Assembly (NCBI GenBank): GCA_028875725.1
Contig: JAPPCR010000015.1
Coordinates: forward strand, 248,001 to 312,000
Source: Acidobacteriota bacterium
GTDB lineage: Bacteria > Acidobacteriota > Thermoanaerobaculia > Multivoradales > Multivoraceae
Length of the DNA: 64,000 nucleotides
Direction: 5' to 3'
Shown: positions 1-8,068 of the stretch, in pieces
Layout of the letters: every line of letters starts with the position of its first letter
Numbering within the stretch: the stretch's first letter is position 1
The notes under the pieces: generated by a model
What the model saw: only the letters and a program-made list of their open reading frames with translations
The model's database searches: none
What the model was told of the DNA's origin: nothing
Program-made: the position numbers and the translations under genes

Positions 1-90
1 GCCCACCAGCCCGACGAGCGCTGCCTGCTCTCGGACATCACCCGGTCGACGCAGGTGATGGCCCTCACGATCGTCGATCTCTTGAGCTAG
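1..90 (+). CDS. C-terminal end of a truncated gene, possibly an M20-type peptidase
   Basis: The window opens inside an open frame that ends with TAG at 88-90, leaving 29 codons. The visible peptide starts HQPDER after one residue and ends in a hydrophobic helix (TIVDLLS). An H-x-P-[DN]-E-R stretch followed by a terminal helix resembles the tail of M20-family peptidases and deacylases, but this is too short to be diagnostic. The next gene begins 90 bases downstream on the same strand. Confidence 0.4.
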   Translation, partial: AHQPDERCLLSDITRSTQVMALTIVDLLS

Positions 91-179
91 GGTTACCGCC
101 CACGCCGCCGCGCCCCTGCGCGGCCGCAACAGCGAACTACTTGAACGGTCCCCAAGGCGGGCCGCGAGGAACTGTAACC

Positions 180-1562
180 ATGACCGTGGCACTCGACGTC
201 GCGCCCCCTTCCCGATCCCGCACCCTGGAGCTGCCGCCGTGCAGCCACCAGCCGGAGCCCTACCTGGGACCGGGCCGCGAGAAGATCCTGGAACTCCGCC
301 GGCAGCACGTGAACCCGGCCCTGTTCACCCTCTACAGCGAACCCGTGATGCTGGTCGAAGGTTGCGGGCAGTACGTCTGGGACGAGACCGGCCGTCGCTA
401 TCTCGATCTCTTCGCGGGCATCTGCACCGTCGCCTGCGGCCATTCCCACCCGAAGATCGTCGCCGCCGTCCAGAAGCAGATGGCGCTGCTGGCGCACGGC
501 TCGACCGCCTTCCTCCACCCGAACATGCCGCGGTTCGCCGAGGCGCTGCTGGCCAAGCTGCCGCCGAGTCTGGACCGGATCTACTTCGTGAACAGCGGCA
601 GCGAAGCGAACGATCTGGCCATCCAGATGGCCCGGCTCCACACCGGCAACGCGGACGTCATCGGCATCCGCAACGCCTACCACGGCGGCAGCGCGCCGAC
701 CGGGGCGCTGACCGGCATCCACACGTGGAAGTCCGGCGTGCAGCGTGGCGGGCCGGTGCACCACGCGCTCAACCCCGACCCCTACCGCAACCCGTTCTCC
801 GGTACGCCAGAGCAGATCGCCAGCCGCTCCGCCGAGGACGTGGCCGAACTCATCCGCTACTCCACCCCGGGTCAGGTCGCCGCCTTCATCTCGGAGCCGA
901 TCCAGGGCGCCGGCGGCGTGACGATGGGCGCGCCGAACTACCTCACCGAGGTCTACGAGATCGTCCGGGCCCACGGCGGCGTCTGCATCGCCGACGAAGT
1001 ACAGACCGGCTTCGGCCGGACCGGCGACAACTTCTGGGGCTTCGAGCGCTCCGGCGTCGTCCCCGAAATCGTCACGATGGCCAAGGGCATCGGCAACGGC
1101 TTGCCGCTGGCAGCCGTCGCCACCACCTCGGAGATCGCCGCCGCCCTGGCGCAGAGACTCCACATCAACACCTTCGGCGGCAATCCGCTGGTGTCGGCGG
1201 CCGGGCTGGCTGTGCTGGAGGTCATCGAGGAGGAGGGCCTGCAGCAGAACGCCCAGGTCCAGGGCAACCGGCTTCTCGACGGTCTCAGGGCCTTGGCGGA
1301 GCGTCACGAGGCCATCGGCAATGTCCGTGGCCAGGGACTCATGATCGGCGTCGAACTGGTCGCCGACAGGGAAGCCAGGACGCCGGGCACCCCCCTGGCC
1401 GGCCGGGTGCTCGACGAGCTCAAGGACCTCGGCGCCATCGTCGGCAAGGGCGGGCTGTACGGCAACGTGCTGCGGATCAAGCCGCCTCTCGTGCTGACGG
1501 ACGCCGACGTCGAGTTCGCGCTGGCGGCGATGGACGAGGCGCTGACGCGGGCGGCGCGGTAG
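180..1562 (+). CDS. PLP-dependent class III aminotransferase, AGXT2-like
   Basis: A 460-residue fold-type I aminotransferase of the class III (ornithine/omega-amino acid) family. Its text is closest to alanine-glyoxylate aminotransferase 2: NSGSEAND for cofactor phosphate contact, the ADEVQTGFGR motif with the PLP-binding Asp, and MAKGIGNG carrying the Schiff-base lysine (about K302), followed by NTFGGNP. The family moves amino groups between alanine or beta-amino acids and glyoxylate or pyruvate in the cytosol; the exact substrate cannot be read. The ATG at 180 is chosen over an upstream TTG at 141 because GAGGA lies 9 bases before it. Convergent with the thiolase gene and separated from it by a strong hairpin. 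AGXT2-like activity would fit the glyoxylate genes near 20 kb, but that link is inference. Confidence 0.88.
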   Translation: MTVALDVAPPSRSRTLELPPCSHQPEPYLGPGREKILELRRQHVNPALFTLYSEPVMLVEGCGQYVWDETGRRYLDLFAGICTVACGHSHPKIVAAVQKQMALLAHGSTAFLHPNMPRFAEALLAKLPPSLDRIYFVNSGSEANDLAIQMARLHTGNADVIGIRNAYHGGSAPTGALTGIHTWKSGVQRGGPVHHALNPDPYRNPFSGTPEQIASRSAEDVAELIRYSTPGQVAAFISEPIQGAGGVTMGAPNYLTEVYEIVRAHGGVCIADEVQTGFGRTGDNFWGFERSGVVPEIVTMAKGIGNGLPLAAVATTSEIAAALAQRLHINTFGGNPLVSAAGLAVLEVIEEEGLQQNAQVQGNRLLDGLRALAERHEAIGNVRGQGLMIGVELVADREARTPGTPLAGRVLDELKDLGAIVGKGGLYGNVLRIKPPLVLTDADVEFALAAMDEALTRAAR

Positions 1563-1564
1563 GT

Positions 1565-1610
1565 CGCCGCTTCGCGGCGGCAGCCTTCACGCGGGCCAGA
1601 AGGCCCGCGC
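1565..1610 (+). repeat. Palindromic repeat family R2, copy 1 (two hairpins)
   Basis: Two adjacent hairpins right after the aminotransferase stop. The first is CGCCGC-TTC-GCGGCG (1565-1579). The second has stem GCGGG/CCCGC around loop CCAGAAGG (1591-1608). The loop CCAGAAG recurs in copies at 44913-44930 and 45989-46006, while the stem bases differ and stay paired. Confidence 0.7.
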
Positions 1611-1617
1611 CACAACA

Positions 1618-1649
1618 AACGACCCCGCTGGCCTGCCAGCGGGGTCGTT
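1618..1649. terminator. Strong hairpin between convergent genes
   Basis: A perfect 14-bp stem (1618-1631 with 1636-1649) closes a CCTG loop. It lies 56 bases after the plus-strand aminotransferase stop and 25 bases after the minus-strand thiolase stop. Read on the minus strand it is followed by a T-rich stretch (TTTGTTGT), so termination of the thiolase transcript is the better-supported role; bidirectional use is likely. Confidence 0.75.
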
Positions 1650-1673
1650 GCACGTCCTGTCTGTGCCGGGGCC

Positions 1674-2849
1674 TTACAGGCCGACGACCGAGACGAAGCT
1701 GACGCAGCGGCCAGGGGCGCCGCCGAGGTTGTGGGTCAGGCCGAGCTTGGGATCGGCGATCTGACGTTCGCCGGCCTCGCCGCGGAGCTGGAGCCACATC
1801 TCGTACATCATCCGCAGGCCGGAGGCACCGATCGGGTGGCCGAAGCTCTTCAGGCCGCCGTCGGGGTTGACCGGCTGGTCGCCGTCGAGGTCGAAGCGAC
1901 CGTCCATCGTGTCCTTCCAGGCCTGACCGCGCGGCGAGAACCCGAGGTCCTCCATCAGGACCAGCTCGGTCGGCGTGAAGCAGTCGTGGACTTCGGCCAT
2001 GCTGATCTGCTCGCGCGGATCCTCGATGCCCGCCTGGTCGTAGGCATCCCGGGCGCTCTCGACGACCTCGGGGAACGAGGTGAAGTCGTAGTCCTGCCTC
2101 TTCGCGCCCTCGGCCGGACCGGCCACGAACGACAGCGCCTTGATGAAGATCGGGTTGTCGTTGTACTTGTGGGCGTCCTCGGCGCGGCAGATGACCGCCG
2201 CCGCGGAGCCGTCGGAGACGCCCGAGCAGTCCATGATGCCGAGCATTCCGGCGATCTTGGGCGAGGAGTTGATCTTCTCGACCGGGACCTCGCGCTGGAA
2301 CTGCGCTTTTTCGTTGCGGGCGCCGTTGTAGTGGTTCTTGTAGGCGATCTTGGTGAGAACGTCCCGCATCGTCTCCAGGTCGACGCCGTACTTCTCGGCG
2401 TAGGCGGGCGCCAGGAGCGAAAAGTTCGCCGGCGCGGTCATGCCGGACTCGGTGCCGTCGCCCGGAGGGGCGCTGCCCGTGAGGCCGGAGAACCCCGAGT
2501 CCTTCAGCTTCTCGACGCCAACCGCCATGACCAGGTCGTAGGCGCCGGACGCGACCGCGTAGGCGGCGTTGCGCATCGCCTCGCTGCCGGTGGCGCACAT
2601 GTTCTCGAGGCGGGTGACCGGCTTGTACTGGATCTTGAGCGGCTCGGAGAGCGTCAGGCCCGAGATGCCGCTGCCGGTGGTGCCGAGCCAGTAGGCGTCG
2701 ACGTTGTCGGGCTCGATCCCGGCGGAGCCGTAGGCCTCCTGCACGGCATCGACCAGCAGATCGCTGGCGCTGCGGTTCCAGTGTTCACCGAACTTGGTGC
2801 AGCCCATGCCGACGATGGCTACGCGATCACAGATTCCCTTGCTGGCCAT
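1674..2849 (-). CDS. Thiolase family protein (SCP-x/acetyl-CoA acetyltransferase type)
   Basis: A 391-residue thiolase of the lipid-transfer/SCP-x-like branch. The acylated cysteine is C85 in ENMCATGSEA; the His motif SFGHPIGASG and the C-terminal HNLGGAPGRC cysteine region are both present, so it should be catalytically competent for thiolytic cleavage or condensation of acyl-CoAs. AAGGAG sits 3-10 bases before the ATG. It is the second gene of a minus-strand pair behind the HMG-CoA-synthase-like/DUF35 fusion (51-base gap). Thiolases of this type work with DUF35 partner proteins in archaeal acetoacetyl-CoA/HMG-CoA complexes and in steroid or propionyl side-chain metabolism; the substrate here is unknown. 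Confidence 0.9.
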   Translation of the reverse strand: MASKGICDRVAIVGMGCTKFGEHWNRSASDLLVDAVQEAYGSAGIEPDNVDAYWLGTTGSGISGLTLSEPLKIQYKPVTRLENMCATGSEAMRNAAYAVASGAYDLVMAVGVEKLKDSGFSGLTGSAPPGDGTESGMTAPANFSLLAPAYAEKYGVDLETMRDVLTKIAYKNHYNGARNEKAQFQREVPVEKINSSPKIAGMLGIMDCSGVSDGSAAAVICRAEDAHKYNDNPIFIKALSFVAGPAEGAKRQDYDFTSFPEVVESARDAYDQAGIEDPREQISMAEVHDCFTPTELVLMEDLGFSPRGQAWKDTMDGRFDLDGDQPVNPDGGLKSFGHPIGASGLRMMYEMWLQLRGEAGERQIADPKLGLTHNLGGAPGRCVSFVSVVGL

Positions 2850-2900
2850 TGGTGCTCCTTGGTCGTTCTTCGGACGGATCCGTGGTTCCTGTATCGATCT

Positions 2901-4298
2901 TCAGCGCCTCGGGCGCGCCTTCCAGAAGTAGTTGTGAACGCCTCCCGCAGTGTACAGGCGGCGGAACGTCATTTCCAACTCATCGCCGATCGCCACCTTG
3001 TCCGGGTCGACGTCGGTGAGCTGACAGAGCATCCTGCCGCCCTTGTCGAAATCGACGACCGCGCCGATCACGGGCGGCTGCAGCGAGTAGGCGAGCCGGT
3101 CCAGGGTGTAGGTGCTGATCCGGCACTCGCTGTCCGCGTAGGGCTCCATCGTGGAATCGTCGGAGGCCTGGCAGACGACGCACACGCGCTGCGGCGGCAG
3201 GTTCGTGTTGCCGCAGCGGTTACAGCGCGACCCCAGGAAGCCGAACTTCCAGCGCTCGGCGCGCTGCATCGGCGGCGCCGCGGGCCGGTCGGGATCGGGG
3301 CGTCTCGGCGGCTCGAACGGCAGCACGTCGCGCCACTTGAGGTAGGTCGTATAGGCGAGGTCGTCGCGCTTCGACTCCACCCACGAAGCCACGCTGTGCT
3401 TCGGCCGGCCATCGTCGATCGCCTCGGTGACCTCGAACACGGCCACGTCAACGCCGTCCGCCACGCACGCGACGGCAATCCGGTCGCCGGCGGACGCACC
3501 GTCGAGCGCGCTCGCCAGGGTCAGGCCGGCGTGAGCGGCCCCGGCGCGGCCCACTGAGCCCGCCATGCCGTCCGCAAGCTGCGCCGGATCGAGTCCGGCA
3601 GGCCGCATGAACCCGCGGAAGACGCGGGCGTTCGTGCCGTCCAGCACGGCCTTGGAGAGATCGGAAGCCGCCACTCCGGCGTCCGCCAGGGCGCGGGCGA
3701 ACGTGTCGACGAGCAGCGGCGTGAAGATGCTGGCGCCGAATCGCTCCTCCCACTGCTTGGCGAAGGGCATGCCGGGGCTCTGCCAGACGTCGAGCACCTC
3801 CTCCGTACAGGAAGCGCGGCCGATCAGCCGGGCGATCGGCTCCGTGCCGTTGCCCGCGAGGACGAAGGCCGCCGCGGCGTCGCCGCCGCCCGACTCGCGC
3901 GGACCGCTCGGCGCGCCGACGACCACGTCGCTGGCGGCGACCAGGACCGTCCGCCCCGCCGACGCCATGTCGATGCCGGCCAGAAGGGCCGAGAGACCGG
4001 AGCGGGTCGAGCCGCCCAGGTCGAGGGCGGTGACCGACTTCGGCAGGTTCGTTGCCGCCTGAAGGGTGGCGGCGTTCAGCTTCTCCGAGTAGGGGGCGCT
4101 GGTCGAGACGAACGCCACCGTGTCGACCTCGGCGCCTTCCGGCAGTTCCCGCAAGGCCTCGCGCGAGGCTTCGACCGCCATCGAGGCGGAGTCTTCGTCG
4201 TAGCTGGCGGCAGCGCGCTCGCCGCGGCCGCCGCCGATGGCGGACCGCTGGATGCGGTTGAAGGGTACGTAGCTGCCATAGCGGACGATTCCGGACAT
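2901..4298 (-). CDS. HMG-CoA-synthase-like domain fused to a DUF35 zinc-ribbon/OB-fold domain
   Basis: A 465-residue two-domain protein. Residues 1 to about 330 follow the thiolase-superfamily HMG-CoA synthase fold. Residues from about 350 form a rubredoxin-like zinc ribbon (CNRCG and CVVC) and an OB fold typical of DUF35 acyl-CoA-binding proteins. In the archaeal thiolase/HMGS complex, DUF35 is a separate subunit that shares the CoA site, so a fusion beside a thiolase gene suggests a two-gene version. Oddity: the loop where the catalytic cysteine is expected reads GGSTRSG (residues 95-101) with no cysteine, so condensation activity is doubtful. AGGAG lies about 10 bases before the ATG. First gene of the minus-strand pair. 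Confidence 0.8.
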   Translation of the reverse strand: MSGIVRYGSYVPFNRIQRSAIGGGRGERAAASYDEDSASMAVEASREALRELPEGAEVDTVAFVSTSAPYSEKLNAATLQAATNLPKSVTALDLGGSTRSGLSALLAGIDMASAGRTVLVAASDVVVGAPSGPRESGGGDAAAAFVLAGNGTEPIARLIGRASCTEEVLDVWQSPGMPFAKQWEERFGASIFTPLLVDTFARALADAGVAASDLSKAVLDGTNARVFRGFMRPAGLDPAQLADGMAGSVGRAGAAHAGLTLASALDGASAGDRIAVACVADGVDVAVFEVTEAIDDGRPKHSVASWVESKRDDLAYTTYLKWRDVLPFEPPRRPDPDRPAAPPMQRAERWKFGFLGSRCNRCGNTNLPPQRVCVVCQASDDSTMEPYADSECRISTYTLDRLAYSLQPPVIGAVVDFDKGGRMLCQLTDVDPDKVAIGDELEMTFRRLYTAGGVHNYFWKARPRR

Positions 4299-4332
4299 GG
4301 AAACTGTTCTCCTGGTTGACGGGGAGGACTAT

Positions 4333-4350
4333 CTGCCGACCGTTCGGTAG
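4333..4350. promoter_or_regulatory. Imperfect dyad, possible TetR-type operator
   Basis: CTGCCGACCGTTCGGTAG is an 18-bp dyad with two mismatched pairs, 35 bases before the HMGS/DUF35 start. A TATACT box on the minus strand (4364-4369) lies just upstream of it, so the dyad would sit near the transcription start. ACCG/CGGT dyads are common targets of TetR regulators of acyl-CoA genes. No regulator gene is nearby. Confidence 0.35.
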
Positions 4351-4395
4351 GTTTGACGGAGAGAGTATAGCGATCCGAAACGGCGCGCCGTGTCG

Positions 4396-5757
4396 TTACT
4401 GGTTCCGATTCATCCGCTCGATCTGCTGCTGGAGCCTCTCGAGTTCCCGCATGCGCTCCTGACGGACCCCATCCCAGTACTTCTCGAAGTCGACCGGCTT
4501 GCCGTCGACGACCTCGTAGATGCGGGTGAACTTCTGCACGTCGCCGGTCTCCCGGAACTGGATCGTGCCGGTGACCCCCTGGAGTTCCCGAATCGCACGC
4601 ATGCCCTTCAGGAAGTCGCTCGGCACGTTGATCACTTCGAGTTCAGTCAGGGCGGCGATCAGGACCCCCATCGAGTCGTAGCCGAGGCCGGCGTAGTAGC
4701 CCGGCGTGTTCAACGCGTCCTCCGCCGCAGCCAGCACATCCGCGGCCGCTTCGGCCTCGGCTCTGGCAGTCGCGAGGCCCGAATCGCCGAGGTCCATCCC
4801 CTGCAGCACCGTACTCGCGCGCTCGTCCTCCGCTACCGCCTCCTGATAGGCGGTCCAGGCGGCCGGATCGGTGTACTTCTCGCGGTAGTCGGCAACGAAC
4901 GAGGCGATCGGTTCGTCCGGGCTTTCCAGGTCGAACACCGGCGCCGTGAAGTAGACGCCGTTCGCCGCCGGACCGGCGGCTTCGAGGACCGCCTCGATCA
5001 TCAGCGACGAACTCGTGGCCAGTCTCTTGCCCCGACCCTCGAAACCCGCCAGACGCAGCGCCTGGATCGCCTCCGCCAGAGCCGCGCCGGAGGCCGCGAC
5101 GTAGATGCCGTCCGCCTCGTACCCCAGGGCCTCCTGCACCATCGCGTTCTGGTCGGAGGATGGAGTGAAGGTCACCCGGCCCGCCAGTTCCGTTCCCCAT
5201 ACCGTCTCCACCGCGTCCGCAAGGGACGTACCGAAGGCCGAATCCTCGACCACCAGGGCGAGCCGCTGGACGCTCACCCGGTCGCGAAGGAAAGTCGCCA
5301 TCGTCGACGCCTCGATCTCCGCGCTCGGGAAGAGGCGGTAGAAGTACTCCGACGCGCCGCTCAGTTCGGGGCTCGACGCCGAAGGCGAGACGAGCACCCG
5401 ATCCGCGTCGTCGGCTACGGGCACCATGGCGAGGGCCTCGTCACTCGTGGCGCCGCCGATCGCCGCCAGCGACGTCGAGAAGGCCGTATCGAGCAACGAC
5501 GCGGCCTGATCGGGGTCGCCCTCGGAGTCGATCACCTCGATGACGACGTTGTAGGCGAGTTCCTCGTCGCCGGCCATCAGCCGGTCCTGACGCAACTGGA
5601 TCCCGTTGGCGATCTCCTCGCCGTAGATCCCCGCCGGGCCGGTCATCGGCAGGACGACCGAGAAGTTGACGGTCGGAACCTCGGGGCCGCAGCCCGCCGC
5701 GAGCAGCAGGCACAGCGCTCCGGGCAGCGCAAGGGTACGAGTGCGGAAGTTGTTCAC
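4396..5757 (-). CDS. ABC transporter substrate-binding lipoprotein, branched-chain amino acid (LivK) type
   Basis: A 453-residue periplasmic-binding protein of the Leu/Ile/Val type I fold. The GTG at 5757 is chosen because GGAG lies 8 bases upstream and it places a lipobox (LLLAAGC, Cys23) right after a short hydrophobic segment; an ATG 96 bases further upstream would add a non-signal-like stretch. After the lipid cysteine come typical family phrases (VVLPMTGPAGIYGEE, the IGGATSDEALA loop, GYDSMGVLIAALTEL). The C-terminus is a glutamine/arginine-rich helix that may be coiled. No permease or ATPase gene adjoins it, so it is an orphan receptor whose ligand cannot be deduced. Confidence 0.85.
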   Translation of the reverse strand: MNNFRTRTLALPGALCLLLAAGCGPEVPTVNFSVVLPMTGPAGIYGEEIANGIQLRQDRLMAGDEELAYNVVIEVIDSEGDPDQAASLLDTAFSTSLAAIGGATSDEALAMVPVADDADRVLVSPSASSPELSGASEYFYRLFPSAEIEASTMATFLRDRVSVQRLALVVEDSAFGTSLADAVETVWGTELAGRVTFTPSSDQNAMVQEALGYEADGIYVAASGAALAEAIQALRLAGFEGRGKRLATSSSLMIEAVLEAAGPAANGVYFTAPVFDLESPDEPIASFVADYREKYTDPAAWTAYQEAVAEDERASTVLQGMDLGDSGLATARAEAEAAADVLAAAEDALNTPGYYAGLGYDSMGVLIAALTELEVINVPSDFLKGMRAIRELQGVTGTIQFRETGDVQKFTRIYEVVDGKPVDFEKYWDGVRQERMRELERLQQQIERMNRNQ

Positions 5758-5818
5758 TTCAGGTTCTCCATCATCCGGCAACCTCAGGGCATCGAAGCGG
5801 CGCGCCCTCCCGGGCGTC

Positions 5819-5855
5819 TCGTGCAATCCGGCACCAGGCAAACGGAATTGCACGA
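5819..5855. promoter_or_regulatory. Inverted repeat upstream of the solute-binding protein gene
   Basis: TCGTGCAAT (5819-5827) and ATTGCACGA (5847-5855) are perfect 9-bp inverted arms separated by 19 bases, 62 bases before the GTG of the lipoprotein gene. A small dyad GAATC-CTT-GATTC (5858-5870) follows. The arms could be a two-half-site operator or a hairpin in the leader. Confidence 0.35.
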
Positions 5856-5914
5856 TCGAATCCTTGATTCTAGGAGTCGTCGCGGCAGGAACGCAACCTC
5901 GCGGGCGGCGCCGC

Positions 5915-6499
5915 TCAGGTGTCGAACAGTGGGCTCGGCGCCATCCAGTGCGAGCCGTTGCGATCGAGCCGAAAACCGTTGGCGTTGCGCGTGGGCGTCG
6001 GCCGGTGCCGCCAGGTGCCGGCGATCCACGCGCGCAGGGCGGCCATCACGCCGCCGTGAGAGACGACGATGACCTGCCGCCCCTGGTGACGGTCGGCCAG
6101 TCCGGCCACCACCGGCGCCGCGCGCGAGGCGACGTCGACGAGCGACTCCCCGCCCGGCGCCCGGTGGTGCCAGAACTCCTCGACGTCGAGATCGGCCACG
6201 GCCGTCCGGTAGACCTCCCAGGGCTTGCCCCGCAGCTCTCCGAAGCAGCGCTCCTCTATACCGTCGACCTCAACCACCGGAACGCCGACTTCCGCCGCGA
6301 TCTCGTCGGCGGTCTGGCGGGCGCGGCGAAAGCGGCTGCAGTACAGGTGAGACGGCTCGTACTGCTCCGCCAGCAACCGGCCGGCCTCGCGAGCCTGCCG
6401 GTGCCCGAGCTCGGTGAGCGGCTCGTGGTCGTGCCAGGTGTACCGGCTCGCCAGGTTCGCTGTACTCTCCGCGTGGCGGACCATCAGCAACGTGGACAC
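5915..6499 (-). CDS. Histidine phosphatase family protein (PGM-like)
   Basis: A 194-residue histidine phosphatase (phosphoglycerate mutase/cobC branch). It has the phospho-accepting motif VRHAEST (His9), a conserved arginine in CSRFRRARQT, an acidic EERCFGELRG segment and the second catalytic histidine in VVSHGGVMAAL. The family hydrolyses or moves phosphate from small metabolites in the cytosol. The GTG at 6499 is the only start that begins right at the beta-strand preceding RHAES. The stop of the upstream gene is 31 bases away, so the two are probably co-transcribed. Substrate unknown. Confidence 0.82.
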   Translation of the reverse strand: MSTLLMVRHAESTANLASRYTWHDHEPLTELGHRQAREAGRLLAEQYEPSHLYCSRFRRARQTADEIAAEVGVPVVEVDGIEERCFGELRGKPWEVYRTAVADLDVEEFWHHRAPGGESLVDVASRAAPVVAGLADRHQGRQVIVVSHGGVMAALRAWIAGTWRHRPTPTRNANGFRLDRNGSHWMAPSPLFDT

Positions 6500-6530
6500 G
6501 GGCCGTGCCGGCGCAGCGGAGTCCGCCGCC

Positions 6531-7985
6531 TCAGTCTCCAACCACCCGGGTGACCGGCTGGCTGCCGACCGGGCCGCTGACCCAGCCGCCGACCACCGCC
6601 GAGAACAGACCCGCGTTGCCGCCGGCATGAACCAGCAGCAACCCGCCGGGCCGGAACTTCGGCACCTGGGCGCCCGCCATCTTCTCCGGCAGGCCCTCCG
6701 CGATGCCGCCCGCGCCCCGCACGAGGTCCGCGCCGGAGCGAACGAGCACTGTGTCGAGTTCCTGCCGCAGCCTGGCCTTGTCCCAGCCCGCCCGCCGGAA
6801 GACGTTGCCGTGCTCGAAACCGACGACGAGCATGGCGTCGAAGCCGACGACGAGCTTGTGGTGGGCAACCGCCAGAAGCGCCGAGGCCAGGGAACGGGCC
6901 AGCGATTCCGGCTCGCGGGAGAGCTGGTCCACGACGCCTCGCGGCCCTTCGCCGGCGAACAGCGTAACGGCGGACTCGCCCTCGGCGACTCCCCGCTCCA
7001 CGGCCAGCGACGTCCACGGTGAGTCGGCCTCGCGCTCGGGGAAGCAGAAGCTGAGCTTGCCGGGGTTGCCGAGCGTCGCCCGGTCGACCTCGCCCGGACG
7101 GGCGCCGCCGACGTTGCGCAGCACGAGCTGCAGGGCGCGGCCAATCGTGGTGTTCGCCCGGTTGCCCTGTCCCAGGACGTTCATCTTCCAGTTCATGCCG
7201 AGGGCGCTCGTGACCGGACCATTGACGACGACGATCGGGCCGGCGAAGTAGGTCGTGGCAGCCAGGCCGTGCCAGTTGAACTCCTCGGTCAGAGCCGCCT
7301 CGACCGCGGCCAGAACAACCGGCAGGTACTCCGGCCGGCAGCCGGCCATCACGGCGTTGACCGCGACCTTCTCGACCGTGCACTCGCCATAGTCCGGCGC
7401 CACCAGCCCGAGCACCTCGGAGCGGTCCCGGCGAGTGCCCGCGAGCATGCGTTCGACCCGCTCGGGCGTCGGCGGCACGACCGGCAGGCCGTCCGTCCAG
7501 CCGCGGGCGAAGCAGGCCTCGACCTCGTCCTCCTGGTCGCCGAGCTCGACCCGGCGTGCCCCGCCATCGGCGAAGAGGGCGGCGAGCCGCTCGACATGCG
7601 GCGGTTCGACGTTCAGGGCGCCGCAACCCGGACGGCTCGGCGGCAGATCGACACCGAGGTCGCCGATGCCGGTCACGTCCTCCCATTGCTCTCGGTTCCA
7701 GCCGATCGCGGTGGCCGACGTGGCGCCATCCTCCCGCGTGAGGAGCGTCGGCACGATCTCGATCCCCAGTCGGTGCGACAGGGTCAGGTCCTCGTCATGG
7801 ACGGGATCGCCATCGATGGGGAACGCCGGATCGTCCTGGGTCACGACGAGGACCGGTCGGTGACGACGAACCTCCGCCAGGACCGGTTCCACCAGCTGGC
7901 ACGTCGGGCAGTCCTTCTTGACCACGGCGACCAGACCCTGGTCGAAGCCCGGCGGCGGAGCGGAGGTCGAGGGTGCCTCGGTCAT
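6531..7985 (-). CDS. Thioredoxin-like protein with a large conserved C-terminal domain, divergent from the UGSC gene
   Basis: A 484-residue cytosolic-looking protein. Residues 15-105 resemble a thioredoxin fold with a CPTC redox motif (C26, C29) and a cis-proline-like IVPTLL. After a glycine/proline linker, residues 160-484 are a second domain with the striking start GWTDGLPVVPPTPERV, then VNAVMAGCRPEYLPV, a VVNGP turn and many conserved glycines. I recognise this as a recurrent domain but cannot assign a reaction. It is divergently transcribed from the probable selenoprotein gene (83 bases between starts), so a redox partnership is plausible. An in-frame GTG at 8003 is an alternative start. 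It probably shares a transcript with the histidine phosphatase. Confidence 0.72.
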   Translation of the reverse strand: MTEAPSTSAPPPGFDQGLVAVVKKDCPTCQLVEPVLAEVRRHRPVLVVTQDDPAFPIDGDPVHDEDLTLSHRLGIEIVPTLLTREDGATSATAIGWNREQWEDVTGIGDLGVDLPPSRPGCGALNVEPPHVERLAALFADGGARRVELGDQEDEVEACFARGWTDGLPVVPPTPERVERMLAGTRRDRSEVLGLVAPDYGECTVEKVAVNAVMAGCRPEYLPVVLAAVEAALTEEFNWHGLAATTYFAGPIVVVNGPVTSALGMNWKMNVLGQGNRANTTIGRALQLVLRNVGGARPGEVDRATLGNPGKLSFCFPEREADSPWTSLAVERGVAEGESAVTLFAGEGPRGVVDQLSREPESLARSLASALLAVAHHKLVVGFDAMLVVGFEHGNVFRRAGWDKARLRQELDTVLVRSGADLVRGAGGIAEGLPEKMAGAQVPKFRPGGLLLVHAGGNAGLFSAVVGGWVSGPVGSQPVTRVVGD

Positions 7986-8068
7986 GGCCGGCGACCCTAC
8001 CACCCAGTTCCGCGGCGCCAGTTCCTGGTTGCGTCGTGTATCGTTCAGGCCTCACTCAGGAGACTCCC

